A stretch of 64,000 nucleotides of DNA from Cryobacterium sp. (GTDB taxonomy: Bacteria; Actinomycetota; Actinomycetes; Actinomycetales; Microbacteriaceae): contig NZ_JAODBG010000055.1 of the NCBI RefSeq assembly GCF_025463825.1, forward strand, positions 28,692 to 92,691. The letters run 5' to 3'. Below the pieces are notes generated by a model. The model was not told where the DNA came from and made no database searches. It saw only the letters and a program-made list of their open reading frames with translations. Every line of letters begins with the position of its first letter. Position 1 is the first letter of the stretch. This document shows, in pieces, positions 26,131-35,042 of the stretch. The position numbers and the translations under genes were made by a program.

Positions 26131-27647
26131 CTAACTCGATCATCCCCGACCTCAAGGCGAACGAGGTCTGGTTCCTCACCGGCAGCCAGGACCTCTACGG
26201 CGAGGACACCCTGCGCCAGGTCGCCGAGCAGTCCCAGGACGTCGTCGACCAGCTCAACGCGTCCAGCGACATCCCGGTCACCATCGTGTGGAAGCCCGTC
26301 GTCAAGGACTCCGAGGCCATCCGCCGCGCGATGATCGACGCGAACTCCGCAGAGAACGTCGTGGGCGTCATCGCCTGGATGCACACCTTCAGCCCCGCCA
26401 AGATGTGGATTCGGGGCCTGGACGCCCTGGCCAAGCCATTCCTGCACCTGCACACCCAGGCCAACGTCGAGCTGCCCTGGGCCGAGATCGACTTCGACTT
26501 CATGAACCTGAACCAGGCCGCCCACGGCGACCGGGAGTTCGGCTATATCGCGGGCCGGATGAACATCCCCCGCAAGACCGTCGTCGGCCACGTGTCGAAC
26601 CCCGCCGTCGCCGTGCAGGTGGGCACCTGGACCCGTGCGGCCAGCGGCGCCGCCGCCGTGCGCAACCTGAAGCTCGCGCGTTTCGGCGACAACATGCGCA
26701 ACGTCGCCGTCACCGAGGGTGACAAGACCGAGGCCGAGATCCGGTTCGGTGTCTCGGTGAACACCTGGGGAGTCAACGAACTGGTCGAGCGGGTGGATGC
26801 CGCCAGCGAGTCCGACGTCGACGACCTCATCGCCGTCTACCTCGAGGCGTACGACGTCGTACCGGAGCTCAAGCCCGACGGTGCCCGCCACGAGTCGCTG
26901 CGCTACGGCGCCAAGATCGAACTCGGCCTGCGGTCCTTCCTCGAAGAGGGCGGCTTCAGTGCCTTCACGACCAACTTCGAAGACCTCGGCGGCCTCCGGC
27001 AGCTCCCCGGCCTGGCCGTTCAGCGGCTGATGGCCGACGGGTACGGCTTCGGCGGCGAGGGCGACTGGAAGACATCCGTCCTCATCCGCGCGGCGAAGGT
27101 CATGGGCGCCGGCCTGCCCGGTGGCGCCTCGCTGATGGAGGACTACACCTACAACCTGGTCCCGGGCGAAGAGTCGATCCTCGGTGCGCACATGCTCGAG
27201 ATCTGCCCGTCGCTGACCACGAAGAAGCCGAGCTTGGAGATCCACGCGCTCGGCATCGGCGGCCGGGAAGACCCCGTGCGCCTGGTCTTCGACACCGACG
27301 CCGGCGCGGGCGTAGTCGTCGCCCTGTCCGACATGCGCGACCGCTTCCGTCTCACCGCGAACGTGGTCGAGGTCATCGACCTGCCCGCACCGCTGCCGCA
27401 CCTGCCCGTGGCCCGCGCCGTGTGGAAGCCGGCCCCCGACCTCGCGACGAGCGCCACCGCCTGGATCACGGCCGGAGCAGCCCACCACACCGTGCTGTCC
27501 ACCGCCGTCGGCATCGAGGCGTGGGAGGACTTCGCCGAGATCACCCGCACCGAGCTGCTGATCATTGACGAGAACACCACCAAGCGTGGCTTCGCCAATG
27601 ACGTCAAGTGGAACGCGGCGTACTACCGCCTGGCCCAGGGCATCTAG
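26127..27647 (+). CDS. araA: L-arabinose isomerase AraA
   Basis: A 506-residue isomerase that converts L-arabinose to L-ribulose, the first pathway step. It starts with [20 protein letters not shown], the signature N-terminus of AraA, and has [44 protein letters not shown] in conserved pieces, the metal-site Glu in EGDWKTS and MEDYTYN, and the late histidines in [10 protein letters not shown]. Length matches the family (about 500). The start is a GTG overlapping the araD stop (GTGA). A long inverted repeat follows. No arabinose transporter is in the window. Confidence 0.95.
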   Translation: MTNSIIPDLKANEVWFLTGSQDLYGEDTLRQVAEQSQDVVDQLNASSDIPVTIVWKPVVKDSEAIRRAMIDANSAENVVGVIAWMHTFSPAKMWIRGLDALAKPFLHLHTQANVELPWAEIDFDFMNLNQAAHGDREFGYIAGRMNIPRKTVVGHVSNPAVAVQVGTWTRAASGAAAVRNLKLARFGDNMRNVAVTEGDKTEAEIRFGVSVNTWGVNELVERVDAASESDVDDLIAVYLEAYDVVPELKPDGARHESLRYGAKIELGLRSFLEEGGFSAFTTNFEDLGGLRQLPGLAVQRLMADGYGFGGEGDWKTSVLIRAAKVMGAGLPGGASLMEDYTYNLVPGEESILGAHMLEICPSLTTKKPSLEIHALGIGGREDPVRLVFDTDAGAGVVVALSDMRDRFRLTANVVEVIDLPAPLPHLPVARAVWKPAPDLATSATAWITAGAAHHTVLSTAVGIEAWEDFAEITRTELLIIDENTTKRGFANDVKWNAAYYRLAQGI

Positions 27648-27659
27648 CCCACGATTGAA

Positions 27660-27716
27660 CACAGCCCCGGTGGTCGGGTTCGGGAGTCGCTCCGGAGCCG
27701 GACCACCGGGGCTGTG
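27660..27716. terminator. Long inverted repeat after araA
   Basis: A perfect 16-bp stem (CACAGCCCCGGTGGTC at 27660-27675 with its complement at 27701-27716) encloses 25 nt. It has no T-run, so it may terminate by another route or protect the 3' end. Confidence 0.6.
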
Positions 27717-27731
27717 TGCTGCCGCCCGCGG

Positions 27732-27799
27732 CAACTGTGCCCGGTGCGGACAACTGTGCCCGGTGTGCCGGGTGCACAAGTCCGCAGCGGGCACAGTTG
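27732..27799. repeat. CAACTGTGCCCG repeats, two direct and one inverted
   Basis: CAACTGTGCCCG occurs at 27732-27743 and 27751-27762, and its reverse complement at 27788-27799. The surrounding GGTGCGGA and TCCGCAGC parts also pair, so the block can fold into alternative hairpins. It lies between the araA hairpin and the cold-shock terminator; no gene is seen here. Confidence 0.75.
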
Positions 27800-27813
27800 T
27801 GGGTCCGCGCTTT

Positions 27814-27850
27814 AAAAAACAACGCCCCCGCCGAAGCGGAGGCGTTGTTG
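27814..27850 (-). terminator. Rho-independent terminator of the cold-shock gene
   Basis: Read on the reverse strand: AACAACGCCTCCGC, a TTCG loop, GCGGGGGCGTTGTT, then TTTTAAA. Confidence 0.9.
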
Positions 27851-27879
27851 ACAGCTGTGTGTAGCTGACGCGGCTCTAT

Positions 27880-28083
27880 TTAGAGGGCGCGGATGTTCTC
27901 GGCCTGGGGACCCTTGGGGCCCTGGGTTACCTCGAACTCGACCTTCTGGTTCTCGTCGAGCGACTTGTAGCCGTTCGAAGCGATCGCGGAGTAGTGCGCG
28001 AAGACATCGGCGCTTCCGTCGTCGGGAGCGATGAAGCCGAAGCCCTTTTCAGCGTTGAACCATTTCACGGTACCTGTTGCCAT
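27880..28083 (-). CDS. Cold-shock protein (CspA family)
   Basis: A 67-residue single cold-shock domain that binds single-stranded RNA and DNA and acts as an RNA chaperone. RNP1 (KGFGFIAPD) is at residues 13-21 and RNP2 (VFAHYSAI) at 27-34; the C-terminus [13 protein letters not shown] is the standard ending. It is monocistronic, with a strong terminator and a leader containing a ribosome site that can pair with a neighbouring CTCC. The adjoining upstream region is AT-richer than the rest of the window. Confidence 0.96.
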   Translation of the reverse strand: MATGTVKWFNAEKGFGFIAPDDGSADVFAHYSAIASNGYKSLDENQKVEFEVTQGPKGPQAENIRAL

Positions 28084-28192
28084 TTTGAAACTCCTCCAGG
28101 AGTGTTAGAAAAGCCCCGACTGTCGAGGCCGTTCGTCGCGGTATTCGTCGTCCGCTTCCGAAAGGAATAAGCGCGCACCGACCGGAGTCAAT
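28084..28192 (-). promoter_or_regulatory. Leader and promoter of the cold-shock gene
   Basis: On the reverse strand, TTGACT (28191-28186) and TATTCC (28169-28164) are spaced by 16 nt, predicting a leader of about 74 nt. Near its end, CTCCTGGAGGAG (28102-28091) places the ribosome site in a potential 4-bp hairpin. The rest of the 246-nt gap up to 28329 is AT-rich and shows no gene. Confidence 0.45.
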
Positions 28193-28329
28193 GCGTTTTC
28201 TAGACGTGCAAGCACTACAACTACTGCGACAACACTAGCTCACATCGCTCGGTTCAAGTGGAGATCTGTGCGAAAAGAGAATCAAAGTGTTACGAAATTT
28301 GACAAAAATGCTCAAATCCGCCGGTGAGG

Positions 28330-29172
28330 TCACTGTTCGACGGTGACGAAGTCAATCAGTTGCTCCACCCGGCCAAGCAACGCGGGTTCCAGGTCGGCGT
28401 AGGTGCGCACCTGGCCGAGGATCCGTTGCCAGGCGCGGGCGATGTCGGCCTGGTCGTCGTGCGGCCAGCCGAGGGCCGCGCAGATGCCGTGTTTCCACTC
28501 GATGGAGCGCGGGATGGTGGGCCAGGCCGACAGATTCAGTCGGGCCGGCTTGACCGACTGCCAGACGTCGACGTACGGATGGCCGACGACGAGAACGTTC
28601 TTGCCGTATGGTCCGCGGGCCACCGCGTCGGCGATCCGGCTCTCCTTGGAGTTCGGCACCAGGTGGTCGACCAGAACGCCGACCCGGCGGGTCGGAGTGG
28701 GCTTGAACCCGGCCAGGAGCTCGGCCAGGTTGTCGACCCCCTCGATGTACTCCACGACGACGCCCTCGATGCGCAGGTCCGCGCCCCAGACCTTCTCCAC
28801 AAGCTCCGCGTCATGGCGGCCCTCCACGAAGATCCGGCTGGCGCGCGCCACGCGCGCCGGGGCGTTCGCCACAGCCACGGAACCCGACGCGGTGCGGGCC
28901 CGGGCAGCCGGAGTTTTCATGGTCGGGTTCACGAGCTCGACGGGCTGCCCGTCGACCAGGAATCCCGCGCCGAGGGGGAACAGCCGGAGCTTGCCGTGCC
29001 GGTCCTCGAGGGTGACGACCTTCTTCTCCACCCGGATCACCGCACCGCAGAACCCGGTGGCCACCTCCTCCACGACCAAGTCGCGCACGGCCTCCTGGTG
29101 CGGCACGACCCGACGGCCCGCGTCCTTCCAGCCGTCGAAGAGCACGTCCTGGGAGTATCTGTCATCGTTCAC
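28330..29172 (-). CDS. DUF3097 family protein, Toprim-like, in the mutasome operon
   Basis: A 280-residue protein of the actinobacterial DUF3097 family. The N-terminal 90 residues look like a small beta-barrel (VATGFCGAVIRVEKKVVTLED). From about residue 115 the pattern resembles a Toprim domain: IFVEGRHDAELVEKVWG with the conserved Glu and Asp, VVEYIEGVDNLAELL, then VGVLVDHLVPNSKESRIAD with an acidic D-H position. Toprim folds occur in primases, topoisomerases and RecR. Function is unknown. It begins only 10 nt after the dnaE2 stop on the same strand, so it is probably the fourth gene of the imuA'-imuB-dnaE2 operon and likely DNA-damage-induced. The family call is from memory; the Toprim comparison is my inference. 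Confidence 0.75.
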   Translation of the reverse strand: MNDDRYSQDVLFDGWKDAGRRVVPHQEAVRDLVVEEVATGFCGAVIRVEKKVVTLEDRHGKLRLFPLGAGFLVDGQPVELVNPTMKTPAARARTASGSVAVANAPARVARASRIFVEGRHDAELVEKVWGADLRIEGVVVEYIEGVDNLAELLAGFKPTPTRRVGVLVDHLVPNSKESRIADAVARGPYGKNVLVVGHPYVDVWQSVKPARLNLSAWPTIPRSIEWKHGICAALGWPHDDQADIARAWQRILGQVRTYADLEPALLGRVEQLIDFVTVEQ

Positions 29173-29182
29173 TGGATCGACG

Positions 29183-32100
29183 TTATCGGAAGTCGCGGGA
29201 TGGCGTGGAAGCCGCCACGGTGAGCGGTTCGAACCGGTCGGCGATGAGATTCACGACGCCTTCCGGGGAGCGCTCGAGGATGCCGCGGATCATCAGCGCG
29301 GGAGATTCGCGGGCGATCCGGCGGAAGTGGGTCCACACGCCGACGCTGACCACCACGTTGACGTTTCCCGTTTCATCTTCCAGGTTGATGAAGGTGACGC
29401 CGTTGGCGGTGGCCGGGCGCTGCCGGTGGGTGACCACGCCGCCGACCTCGATGCGGCGGCCGCTTTCGCTCGCTGCCAGCTGGTTCGCGGCCAGGGCGCC
29501 GCGCGCCCGGAGCGCGGCCCTGGCGTGCCGGATGGGATGGTCGTCGGTGGACACCCCGGTGGACCACAGATCATAGGCGACCTGTTCCACGGGGGTCATC
29601 AGCGCCAGTAGCGGGGGTTGCACGGTCTCCAGCGACCCGCGCAGGTGCAGGTCGGTGTCCGCGGCGGCCTCTCCGGCGGTCCACAGCGCCTCGCGGCGCG
29701 CCATCCCCAGGCTCTCGAAGGCGCCCGCGGTGGCCAGGGACTCGAGCTGTTCGGTGTTCAGCCCGGCGCGCCGAGCGAGGTCGTTCATCGACCGGTACGG
29801 ACCGAACTCCTCCCGTTCCGACACGATCCGCTCCGCCACCCGGGCGCCGATCGCGCGCACATCCGCCAGGCCGAGTCGCACGGCCAGGCCGGCATCCCTG
29901 CGGTGGCCCGAGTCATCGACGGGCAGCCTCCGGTCATAGTCGGGGACGACCGGCTGGTCGTGGTCGAGGCAGCCGGTCCGTCCGGTCGGCCCGGCGGCGG
30001 CGTCTTCGATGGCTTCGAGAACCGCGTGCGCGCCGGACCGCTGCACGCAGGGGCGGAGCACGCGCACACCGTGCCGGCGAGCGTCGGCGACCAGCGATTG
30101 CGGGGAGTAGAAGCCCATCGGCTGGGCCCGCAGGAGGGCGGCGAGGAAGGCGCCAGGGTAGTGCAGCTTCAACCAGGCGCTGGCGTAGACCAGCAGGGCG
30201 AAACTGATCGAGTGGCTCTCGGCGAACCCGAAGTTGGCGAACGCCTCGATCTTCTCGTAGATCTCGTCGGCGAGGTTCCCGGTGATGCCGTTGTCGGCCA
30301 TGCCCTCGTAGAGGGTGGCGCGCAGGCTGGAAATCTTCTCGACACCGCGTTTGGAACCCATGGCGCGCCGGAGCAGGTCGGCATCCTCGCCGGTGCAGCC
30401 GCCGACGGCCATTGCCATCTGCATGAGCTGCTCCTGGAAGAGCGGGATGCCGAGCGTGCGTTCGAGGACCGGTTCGAGTTTCGGATGGAGGTAGGTCACC
30501 GGTTCCTGGCCGAGCTTGCGGCGGATGTACGGGTGCACGGCGCCGCCCTGGATGGGGCCGGGCCGAATGAGGGCGATTTCCACCACAAGGTCGTAGAAGC
30601 GGCGTGGCTGCAGGCGCGGCAGGGTGCCCATCTGCGCTCGGCTCTCCACCTGGAACACGCCGATGGAGTCGGCCCGGCAGAGCATGTCGTAGACCCCGGC
30701 CTCCTCCCGGGGAATGCTGCCCAGGCTCCAGGATTCGCCGAGCGAGCCGTCGACCAGGTCGAAGGTGTACTGCAGGGCTGCGAGCATGCCCAGGCCGAGC
30801 AGGTCGAACTTCACCAGGCCCATCCAGGCGCAGTCGTCCTTGTCCCATTGCAGCACGGTGCGGTTTTCCTTACGGGCGTGCTCGATCGGGCAGACCTCCC
30901 CGACGGGCCGGTCGGTGAGCACCATGCCGCCCGAGTGGATGCCTAGATGGCGCGGGAACCCGAGCACCCGGCCGGCGAGGTCGGCGACGCCGTCGGGAAT
31001 GTCATGGTCGGGGCTGGACACGGCCGAGCCCCAGCGTTCCACCTGCTTCGACCAGGCATCCTGTTGGCCCGTGCTGTATCCGAGAGCCTTGGCCATATCA
31101 CGCACGGCGACCTTGGGCCGGTAGGTGATCACGTTGGCGACCTGGGCGGCGTTCTGGCGACCGTAGCGTTCGTAGACGTACTGGATCACTTCCTCCCGCC
31201 GGTCGGAGTCGAAGTCCACGTCGATGTCGGGCTCCTCCTCGCGGAGGCTCGAGAGGAACCGCTCGAACGGCAGCCGGTAGAAGATGGAGTCGACCGCGGT
31301 GATGCCGATCACGAAGCAGACCGCCGAGTTGGCCGCAGATCCCCGGCCCTGGCAGAGAATCCCGTTGCGCCGGGCGAACTGGACGATGTCGTGCACGATC
31401 AGGAAGTAGCCGGGGAAGTCCTTGGCTTCGATTACCGCGAGTTCCTTCTCCAGCCGGTCCCGGACGTTCGCGTTGTAGCCCGGGTAGGCCCGCTCGGCGC
31501 CGGCCCAGACCAGGTGGCGTAGCCAGCTCATGGGTGTGTGCCCCTCCGGCACATGTTGCCGGGGGAGCCGGGGCCTGGCACGGCGCAGCGAGAAGGCGAG
31601 TTCGTCGGCGAGCGGCACGGTGCGTTCAACCGCCCCCGGGTACCGACGGAAGCGGGCTGCCATCTCAGCGCCGCTGCGCAGGTGCTGAGTCGCCGCCCCT
31701 GGCAACCAGCCGTCCATGTCGTCCAGGCTGCGCTGGGCGCGCACCGCTGCCAGGGCGGAGTACACCTCGAAGTCGTCCGGCCGGGCGTAGTGAACGTTGT
31801 TGGTGGCGATCACGGGCAGTCCGGCCTGGTCCGCCAGGGCGGCCAGGGTGTCGTTGGTCATGGTGTCCTGGGGGCGGCCGTGGTCGAAGAGTTCCACCTG
31901 GACGGCGCCCCGGCCGAACACCGAGACCAGCCGGTCCAGTTCGCGGGCCGCGGCCGTCTCCCCGTCCCTGCGCAACGCCTGGCGCACCGCACCGGATCCC
32001 GACCCCGTGAGGATGACCCACTGCCCGCCGGCGAGTTCGGCCAGCTCGTCGATGTCATACACCGGCCGGCCCTTCTCGCCCCCGGCGAGCTGTCCACGGG

Positions 32101-32584
32101 TGAGGGCCGTGGCAAGGCGGTGGTAGCCCTCCTGCCCCCTGGCGAGCACGACCAGGTGGGTGCCTTCGGGTTCCGCGACCCCGTTCTGCGGGCGGTCCAG
32201 GCCGAGCGAGAGCTCGGCTCCGAAGACCGTGCGCAGCTCCGGATAGCTCTCCGCGGTCTCGGCGAGGCGGACGGCCCCGTACAGGCCGTCGTGGTCCGTC
32301 AGTGCCAGAGCGTGCAAGCCGAGCTCGCCGGCCTCCTCGAGCAGGCGTTCGGGCGAGCTGCCGCCGTCGAGGAAGCTGAAATTGGAGTGGGAGTGCAACT
32401 CGGCATAGCCGACGACCGCTGTCTGGTGCCGGTAGGGCGGTGCCGGCGGGGCATACGGTTGCCGATGCCGGGACCAGGCCGGACTGTCACCGCCGTCGGC
32501 CTCCGGAGGCGGCCCGCCGGGACGCCGGTCGGAGAGCTTCCGCTCCAGCTCCGACCAGGGAATGGGCGGGTTATCGAATCCCAT
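29183..32584 (-). CDS. dnaE2: Error-prone DNA polymerase III alpha subunit DnaE2 (ImuC)
   Basis: A 1133-residue C-family polymerase of the DnaE2 type, the catalytic subunit of damage-induced mutagenic translesion synthesis. The PHP domain starts near residue 55 (YAELHSHSNFSFLDGGSSP, then ALALTDHDGLYGAV). The polymerase core has GRGSAANSAVCFVIGIT and EEPDIDVDFDSDRREEVIQYVY, carrying the catalytic aspartates near residue 455, and PLFQEQLMQMAMAVGG with SFALLVYASAWLK later. A helix-hairpin-helix and an OB-fold (INLEDETGNVNVVV) close it. It lacks the extended C-terminus of DnaE1. It starts 26 nt after imuB with an AGGGAG site; the LexA-type box before imuA' implies SOS control of the whole operon. 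Confidence 0.95.
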   Translation of the reverse strand: MGFDNPPIPWSELERKLSDRRPGGPPPEADGGDSPAWSRHRQPYAPPAPPYRHQTAVVGYAELHSHSNFSFLDGGSSPERLLEEAGELGLHALALTDHDGLYGAVRLAETAESYPELRTVFGAELSLGLDRPQNGVAEPEGTHLVVLARGQEGYHRLATALTRGQLAGGEKGRPVYDIDELAELAGGQWVILTGSGSGAVRQALRRDGETAAARELDRLVSVFGRGAVQVELFDHGRPQDTMTNDTLAALADQAGLPVIATNNVHYARPDDFEVYSALAAVRAQRSLDDMDGWLPGAATQHLRSGAEMAARFRRYPGAVERTVPLADELAFSLRRARPRLPRQHVPEGHTPMSWLRHLVWAGAERAYPGYNANVRDRLEKELAVIEAKDFPGYFLIVHDIVQFARRNGILCQGRGSAANSAVCFVIGITAVDSIFYRLPFERFLSSLREEEPDIDVDFDSDRREEVIQYVYERYGRQNAAQVANVITYRPKVAVRDMAKALGYSTGQQDAWSKQVERWGSAVSSPDHDIPDGVADLAGRVLGFPRHLGIHSGGMVLTDRPVGEVCPIEHARKENRTVLQWDKDDCAWMGLVKFDLLGLGMLAALQYTFDLVDGSLGESWSLGSIPREEAGVYDMLCRADSIGVFQVESRAQMGTLPRLQPRRFYDLVVEIALIRPGPIQGGAVHPYIRRKLGQEPVTYLHPKLEPVLERTLGIPLFQEQLMQMAMAVGGCTGEDADLLRRAMGSKRGVEKISSLRATLYEGMADNGITGNLADEIYEKIEAFANFGFAESHSISFALLVYASAWLKLHYPGAFLAALLRAQPMGFYSPQSLVADARRHGVRVLRPCVQRSGAHAVLEAIEDAAAGPTGRTGCLDHDQPVVPDYDRRLPVDDSGHRRDAGLAVRLGLADVRAIGARVAERIVSEREEFGPYRSMNDLARRAGLNTEQLESLATAGAFESLGMARREALWTAGEAAADTDLHLRGSLETVQPPLLALMTPVEQVAYDLWSTGVSTDDHPIRHARAALRARGALAANQLAASESGRRIEVGGVVTHRQRPATANGVTFINLEDETGNVNVVVSVGVWTHFRRIARESPALMIRGILERSPEGVVNLIADRFEPLTVAASTPSRDFR

Positions 32585-32610
32585 GAGGTCGCTGCTCCCT
32601 GTCGGCCTGG

Positions 32611-34188
32611 TCAGTCATAGCGGGCCTCCGCCCGCCAGCCCTGGTCGTCCAGAGCCAGCAGCCAGGCGTCCCCGGTGTCTTCCACGATCTGCACGCGATG
32701 CACGGTCCGCGCCGTTGCCGGGTCCCACCAGCGCTCCTGAACGGGCCACGGACCGGCCCAGGCCACCACCGTGTGTCGACCCGTCCCGTCCGTTCCCACG
32801 TCGAGCGGGTGCGGTTCGAAAACGACGGGCACTCCGTCCAGGCCACCACGGTCGTCCGTGGAAACCGGCCGGTCATTCGCGGCCAGAAGAGTCACGGGTC
32901 GGTGCTCCCGGTACACGGTCGAGGGCGTCTGGCCGCCCAGGCTGCCGGACCACGGGCGGGCCGGGCCGCGGGAATCGGCCCCTGGAGCGGTATCGTCGCC
33001 CCAGGGCACCCAGCGTTGCCGGTCGGCGAGCAGCCGCCCGCCGCCGACGCCCGCTGTCACGACCCCGGCGTGGCCGACCAGGCCCTGCACCCGGGTGAGC
33101 GCGTGGTGGATACGCTCGTCCGGGCCGGTACCCCAGAGGCCGTCCTCGTGGTTCGCGACCGCGTCCACGCGCTCGGGGGACAGCACGACGCGGACGATTC
33201 CCGCGGCCAGGCCGGACCCCGCCCGGCCGTCACCCTGCAACTGCCAGCGCACCCGGTCGATGAGGTCGGTGGCCGTGAACCAGCGGGGATGCCGCCAAGT
33301 GCGGTCGGTGAGCGAGCCGTCCTCGGTGGTCACCAGGATGCTGACGGCCGTGCAGACCAGGGTCTGCTCCCGCAGCGCCTGCACGAAGTCGTCCGCCGTG
33401 CTGCGCAGTGCGAAGGCGAGCTGGTCGATGCGGTCGAGGGCGGGTTCGAAGTCCTGGCCGCGGTCGAAGACCGGGGTGGGGGTGCGGGGCACCACCTCTT
33501 CCCGCTCGTGCCCGGCGGCCCTGCCGTGGGCCCGGGCCGCCGCCGCGCCGAAGCGGCGGTGCACGTCCTGCGCGGGAAGGGCGGCGAACTGCCCCAGGGT
33601 GTGCACGCCCAGCCGGGCCAGCAGGATGCCCAGGGGGACGTCCACCACCTCGCCTACCGGCAGCGGGGCGAGGAACACCGCCGACTCGCCCGGCGGGATG
33701 ATGCGCACCGGCACCCCACCGCGCCGCGCGGCCTGCTCGGCGGCGAACGGCCCGTCGGCGATGCCGACCCGGGCCCCGGCCAGCCCGGTTGTGTGCAGAT
33801 ATGCCAACAGCGCCAGCGCCGCGGCCTCCTCGCCCCCGTAGTAGCGCACCGGTCCGCGGGCGCGGATGGCGCACGTTCCCGGGCGGACCACGGCCACCCC
33901 CGGGGTGAGCGCCTCGATGCCGTCGAGAACCGGCTCGAAGGCTCGTCGGTCAAGGACCGGGTCGTAGGGCAGCACGAGCAGGCCGGTGCAGCGGAACTGG
34001 GCCTCCCGCACAGTCAGGCCGCGGCGGACGCCGTCCACCCGTGCCGCGGGCGAACAGGCGAACACCAGTCCGCGATCGATCAGGGCCAGCGGGGTGTCCG
34101 GCGGCAGGTCGGCGGCTGACCTGGCGGCCAGCACCGGCCAGTCCGGGCACCACAGCACGATGGTGCGTTCGCGGTTCATGGTGGTCAT
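32611..34188 (-). CDS. imuB: ImuB, catalytically inactive Y-family polymerase homologue
   Basis: A 525-residue Y-family-like protein that acts as the hub linking DnaE2 to the beta clamp and ImuA'. The N-terminal position where active Y polymerases have the metal-binding aspartate reads TIVLWCPDWPVLAA, and the second acidic pair (normally S-x-D-E) is replaced in LTPGVAVVRPGTCAIRARG, so the catalytic residues are missing as expected for ImuB. The helix-hairpin-helix region (LLARLGVHTLGQFAAL) and little-finger domain follow, then a C-terminal tail. It overlaps imuA' by 4 nt and precedes dnaE2. Confidence 0.92.
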   Translation of the reverse strand: MTTMNRERTIVLWCPDWPVLAARSAADLPPDTPLALIDRGLVFACSPAARVDGVRRGLTVREAQFRCTGLLVLPYDPVLDRRAFEPVLDGIEALTPGVAVVRPGTCAIRARGPVRYYGGEEAAALALLAYLHTTGLAGARVGIADGPFAAEQAARRGGVPVRIIPPGESAVFLAPLPVGEVVDVPLGILLARLGVHTLGQFAALPAQDVHRRFGAAAARAHGRAAGHEREEVVPRTPTPVFDRGQDFEPALDRIDQLAFALRSTADDFVQALREQTLVCTAVSILVTTEDGSLTDRTWRHPRWFTATDLIDRVRWQLQGDGRAGSGLAAGIVRVVLSPERVDAVANHEDGLWGTGPDERIHHALTRVQGLVGHAGVVTAGVGGGRLLADRQRWVPWGDDTAPGADSRGPARPWSGSLGGQTPSTVYREHRPVTLLAANDRPVSTDDRGGLDGVPVVFEPHPLDVGTDGTGRHTVVAWAGPWPVQERWWDPATARTVHRVQIVEDTGDAWLLALDDQGWRAEARYD

Positions 34189-34958
34189 CCCGCCACCGGG
34201 TGCCGCCGCGCGGCCGGTACCGCCCTGGCCGGGTCGCGGCGGGAGACCGGGAGGCCGTCCACGCTCCCGGCCTCACCGGCGGCTCGGTCGGGAAGGTGCA
34301 ACCGCTCGGTGCGCCGGGGCCCGTTGCGATCGATGACCGCGACGGTGAGGTCCCGGCCGGAGAGGTAGCCGTGCCCGGTGCCCAGGCCCTCCCAACGGCT
34401 GCCGGTCACCCGCAGGGCCGCCTCGCTCTGCGCCCAGGTACCCGCGACGAGGAGGGTGCAGCCGGTCTGGCGCAGGCGAGCGCCGAGCCGGGCCACCTCG
34501 GCGGCGCCCACGGAACGCTGTGGACGAACCACCACGAGCGGCAGCACATCCACCAGCGCCGCCGTCACGGCCAGCCACTGATCGCCGGGGGAGGGAACGA
34601 GCACCAGCCGCTCCAGGTCGATGCCGAAACCGAGCGCCGCCTCGACGCCGAAATCGGGCAGGCCCACGATCGCACCCCAGCCGCCGTCCGTGGTGGCCGC
34701 TCCGAGAATCGCCATGATGAGCGAGGTGGAATTCTCGACGGTGTACACCACACCGCTGCGCAGCATTCCGTTCGGGAGCAGCCCGGCCAGGCCACCGGGG
34801 AGCGCGCGCCCGTTCGGCTCCCAGCGGGCCCGCTGCATGCCGTTCATCCGTTCCCGCAGCTCCGTCACGCGCTCCGCCGCCGTTCCCGGGGCCGCGCGGC
34901 CGGGCGTGCCGTCGAGGGTCGACGACACGGGTGCAACGGAAGTCAGGGGGAGAGCCAC
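34185..34958 (-). CDS. imuA: ImuA' (RecA-like mutasome protein)
   Basis: A 257-residue RecA-fold protein of the ImuA/ImuA' group, the first gene of the translesion cassette. The region equivalent to the Walker A loop (GVVYTVENSTSL, near residue 55) lacks the lysine, consistent with the degenerate ATPase of ImuA'. The C-terminus is rich in R and P. The longest reading starts at 34976, but that GTG lies inside the LexA box and upstream of the -10. The GTG at 34958 (VALPLTSVAPV) is exactly 6 nt after a GAAAAT -10 with a TTGACT -35 at 17 nt, so I take it as the start. Confidence 0.87.
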   Translation of the reverse strand: MALPLTSVAPVSSTLDGTPGRAAPGTAAERVTELRERMNGMQRARWEPNGRALPGGLAGLLPNGMLRSGVVYTVENSTSLIMAILGAATTDGGWGAIVGLPDFGVEAALGFGIDLERLVLVPSPGDQWLAVTAALVDVLPLVVVRPQRSVGAAEVARLGARLRQTGCTLLVAGTWAQSEAALRVTGSRWEGLGTGHGYLSGRDLTVAVIDRNGPRRTERLHLPDRAAGEAGSVDGLPVSRRDPARAVPAARRHPVAG

Positions 34959-34964
34959 CCTCCA

Positions 34965-34993
34965 ATTTTCGAACACAGATTCGAATTAGTCAA
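34965..34993 (-). promoter_or_regulatory. Promoter of the imuA'-imuB-dnaE2 operon
   Basis: Reverse-strand TTGACT (34993-34988), 17-nt spacer, GAAAAT (34970-34965), then 6 nt to the GTG at 34958. It is the best sigma-70-type promoter in the window and predicts a leaderless transcript. Confidence 0.75.
34969..34984. promoter_or_regulatory. LexA (SOS) box between -35 and -10 of imuA'
   Basis: TCGAACACAGATTCGA matches the actinobacterial/Gram-positive SOS box form TCGAAC-N4-GTTCGA with one mismatch. It fills the promoter spacer, where LexA would block RNA polymerase. Confidence 0.82.
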
Positions 34994-35030
34994 CCGGTGT
35001 GGATAACCCGGTCCGACCGGGCCGGCACGG

Positions 35031-35036
35031 TAGCCT
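35031..35036 (+). promoter_or_regulatory. -10 box TAGCCT of the SRAP gene (leaderless)
   Basis: TAGCCT ends 6 nt before the ATG at 35043; the promoter lies about 50 bp from the LexA box of the divergent operon. Confidence 0.6.
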
Positions 35037-35042
35037 GAGCCT

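Noticed and set aside
26085..27794. Reverse open frame of 569 codons opposite araA
   Set aside because: Antisense shadow of a clear L-arabinose isomerase gene with no domain pattern of its own.
34959..34976. GTG at 34976 as the imuA' start
   Set aside because: It lies inside the LexA box and upstream of the -10, so a transcript from this promoter would not contain it.
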